Part shown: positions 5,570 through 6,352 of the stretch, in pieces
How positions within the stretch are numbered: the first letter of the stretch is position 1
Layout: every line of letters starts with the position of its first letter
Origin: Betaproteobacteria bacterium
Lineage (GTDB): Bacteria > Pseudomonadota > Gammaproteobacteria > Burkholderiales > Burkholderiaceae
NCBI GenBank assembly: GCA_013205155.1
Contig: JABMMT010000033.1
Span: 1 to 6,352, forward strand
Direction of reading: 5' to 3'
DNA: 6,352 bases
The notes under the pieces: model-generated
What the model saw: the letters and a program-made list of their open reading frames with translations, nothing else
What the model was told of the DNA's origin: nothing
Databases searched by the model: none
Program-made: the position numbers and the translations under genes

Positions 5570-5600
5570 GTAGGGTCTAAAGAGCCTAAACAGACTAGGA

Positions 5601-6212
5601 CTAATTAAATTTCATCATGCGCGCCACATATCGAGCAATCAGATCAATCTCAAGGTTCACCAAGTTGCCCTGCTTAAGTTTTCCTAGAGTCGTATTCTCA
5701 AGAGTATGAGGGATGATATTGATATCGACTATGCATGCGGTCGTTGTATCTTCTGTTTTATTTACAGTCAAAGAAACACCGTTAACCACAATCGACCCCT
5801 TATAAGCTAGATAAGGGGCTAGTTCCTTAGGTGCTTCGATCCGAAGAAGCCAAGAACCATAATCATCTGCTGCAATCTGTGCAAAGTGAGAAACCTTGCC
5901 AACACCATCCACATGGCCGCTCACTAAATGACCACCTAAGCGATCATTTAAACGCAATGCCTTCTCTAAATTAACTGGGCCAGTTTGATCTAAGCCTACT
6001 GTCTTGCTTAATGACTCTCGCGAAATATCCAGAGTAAAGGTATTACCTTCAAACTGGGTCGCAGTCATACAAGCCCCTTGAATAGCAATGCTATCGCCAA
6101 GTACCACGTCATCTAGATAGCCTGCTGGAACCTCAACAAGTAAATGCAAACCATCGCCCTTTTCTTGAGCGCTTTTGATTTGACCAACGGCAGTAATGAT
6201 TCCTGTAAACAT
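5601..6212 (-). CDS. ribE: Riboflavin synthase, alpha chain
   Basis: This 203-residue protein begins with the diagnostic MFTGIIT and has the two homologous lumazine-binding barrels of the family (about 1-95 and 96-195). Motifs are GDSIAIQGACMTAT (39-52, with the conserved Cys48), LGGHLVSGHVDG (92-103, His100) and the second-barrel GSIVVNGVSLTVN. The enzyme is a trimer that dismutates two 6,7-dimethyl-8-ribityllumazine molecules into riboflavin and a pyrimidinedione. The first-barrel motif reads QGACMTAT rather than NGxCLTVT; this may be lineage variation. The gene starts 9 bp after ribD and reads toward higBA, with no terminator in the 66-bp gap. The gene is called ribC in E. coli nomenclature. 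Confidence 0.97.
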   Translation of the reverse strand: MFTGIITAVGQIKSAQEKGDGLHLLVEVPAGYLDDVVLGDSIAIQGACMTATQFEGNTFTLDISRESLSKTVGLDQTGPVNLEKALRLNDRLGGHLVSGHVDGVGKVSHFAQIAADDYGSWLLRIEAPKELAPYLAYKGSIVVNGVSLTVNKTEDTTTACIVDINIIPHTLENTTLGKLKQGNLVNLEIDLIARYVARMMKFN

Positions 6213-6221
6213 GGGTCAATT

Positions 6222-6352
6222 TTAATTCCGAATCAAGCGAAGACGTAAATCTGGTCCAAAGAGGCTCTGATCGATAATTTGCCAATTCTCACGAACCTCC
6301 AACTGCTGCAATGGTGTGACATTCGCCATGCCAATACCATCACCCATAAAGA
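6222..6352 (-). CDS. ribD: RibD, C-terminal end (partial gene)
   Basis: Only the last 42 residues and the TAA (6224-6222) are in the window. They read FMGDGIGMANVTPLQQLEV, then RENWQIIDQSLFGPDLRLRL and IRN. This matches the end of the reductase domain of RibD (MGDG..GMANxxPL, and WQIIDQ..G.DLRLRL near the stop). RibD is the bifunctional deaminase/reductase that makes 5-amino-6-ribitylamino-uracil phosphate for riboflavin. The position 9 bp upstream of ribE supports a ribD-ribE operon. The deaminase domain and start are outside the window. Confidence 0.92.
   Translation of the reverse strand, partial: FMGDGIGMANVTPLQQLEVRENWQIIDQSLFGPDLRLRLIRN

Noticed and set aside
4846..5589. TTAGGCT (4846-4852) and AGCCTAA (5583-5589) as inverted ends of a mobile cassette around higBA
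   Set aside because: Only seven bases, one inside the higA stop region, with no transposase or target duplication; expected by chance at this length.
1..6352. CRISPR array, tRNA/rRNA gene, insertion sequence or phage module
   Set aside because: No spaced direct repeats, cloverleaf-like sequence, transposase or integrase frames were seen; coding genes account for nearly all of the window.

Overview
The window looks like chromosomal DNA of a beta-proteobacterium, most probably a low-GC member of the Burkholderiales such as Polynucleobacter. This rests on protein sequence character (TolA, Pal, HigA/HigB and RibD/RibE wording), moderate G+C (43-52% in hand-counted lines of the core genes) and gene order. 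Genus is an inference; nothing here fixes species.

Positions 1-4843, plus strand: the 3' end of tolQ, then tolR, tolA, tolB, pal, cpoB (ybgF) and queC. All are closely spaced except for a 128-bp AT-rich gap between tolB and pal. TolQ/TolR form the proton-driven inner-membrane motor, TolA spans the periplasm, TolB and the lipoprotein Pal form the outer-membrane/peptidoglycan side, and CpoB is the periplasmic TPR partner. Together they constrict and stabilise the outer membrane during division. QueC makes preQ0 for queuosine and rides at the end of the cluster. Most genes of the cluster lack a clear Shine-Dalgarno sequence, which suggests translational coupling; pal is the exception. A terminator-like hairpin lies just after pal, inside the signal-peptide codons of cpoB.

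Positions 4846-5569, minus strand: a compact type II toxin-antitoxin locus, higB (toxin) followed by higA (antitoxin), with a 4-bp overlap. It converges on queC with only 2 bp between the stop codons. Its G+C is clearly lower than the flanks (82 of 240 bases over 5281-5520). Upstream of higB is a readable promoter (-35 TTGCAA, 17-bp spacer, -10 TATAAT), with a perfect 9+3+9 inverted repeat covering the spacer. The -10 box ends 6 bases before the toxin ATG, so the toxin message is predicted to be leaderless, whereas higA has a strong GGAGGG ribosome site.

Positions 5601-6352, minus strand: ribE (riboflavin synthase) and the 3' end of ribD, riboflavin biosynthesis genes transcribed toward higBA with no obvious terminator between them.

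No tRNA, rRNA, CRISPR array, insertion sequence or wholly novel system was seen. The items most worth following up are the higBA control region with its predicted leaderless toxin, and the hairpin embedded in the start of cpoB.
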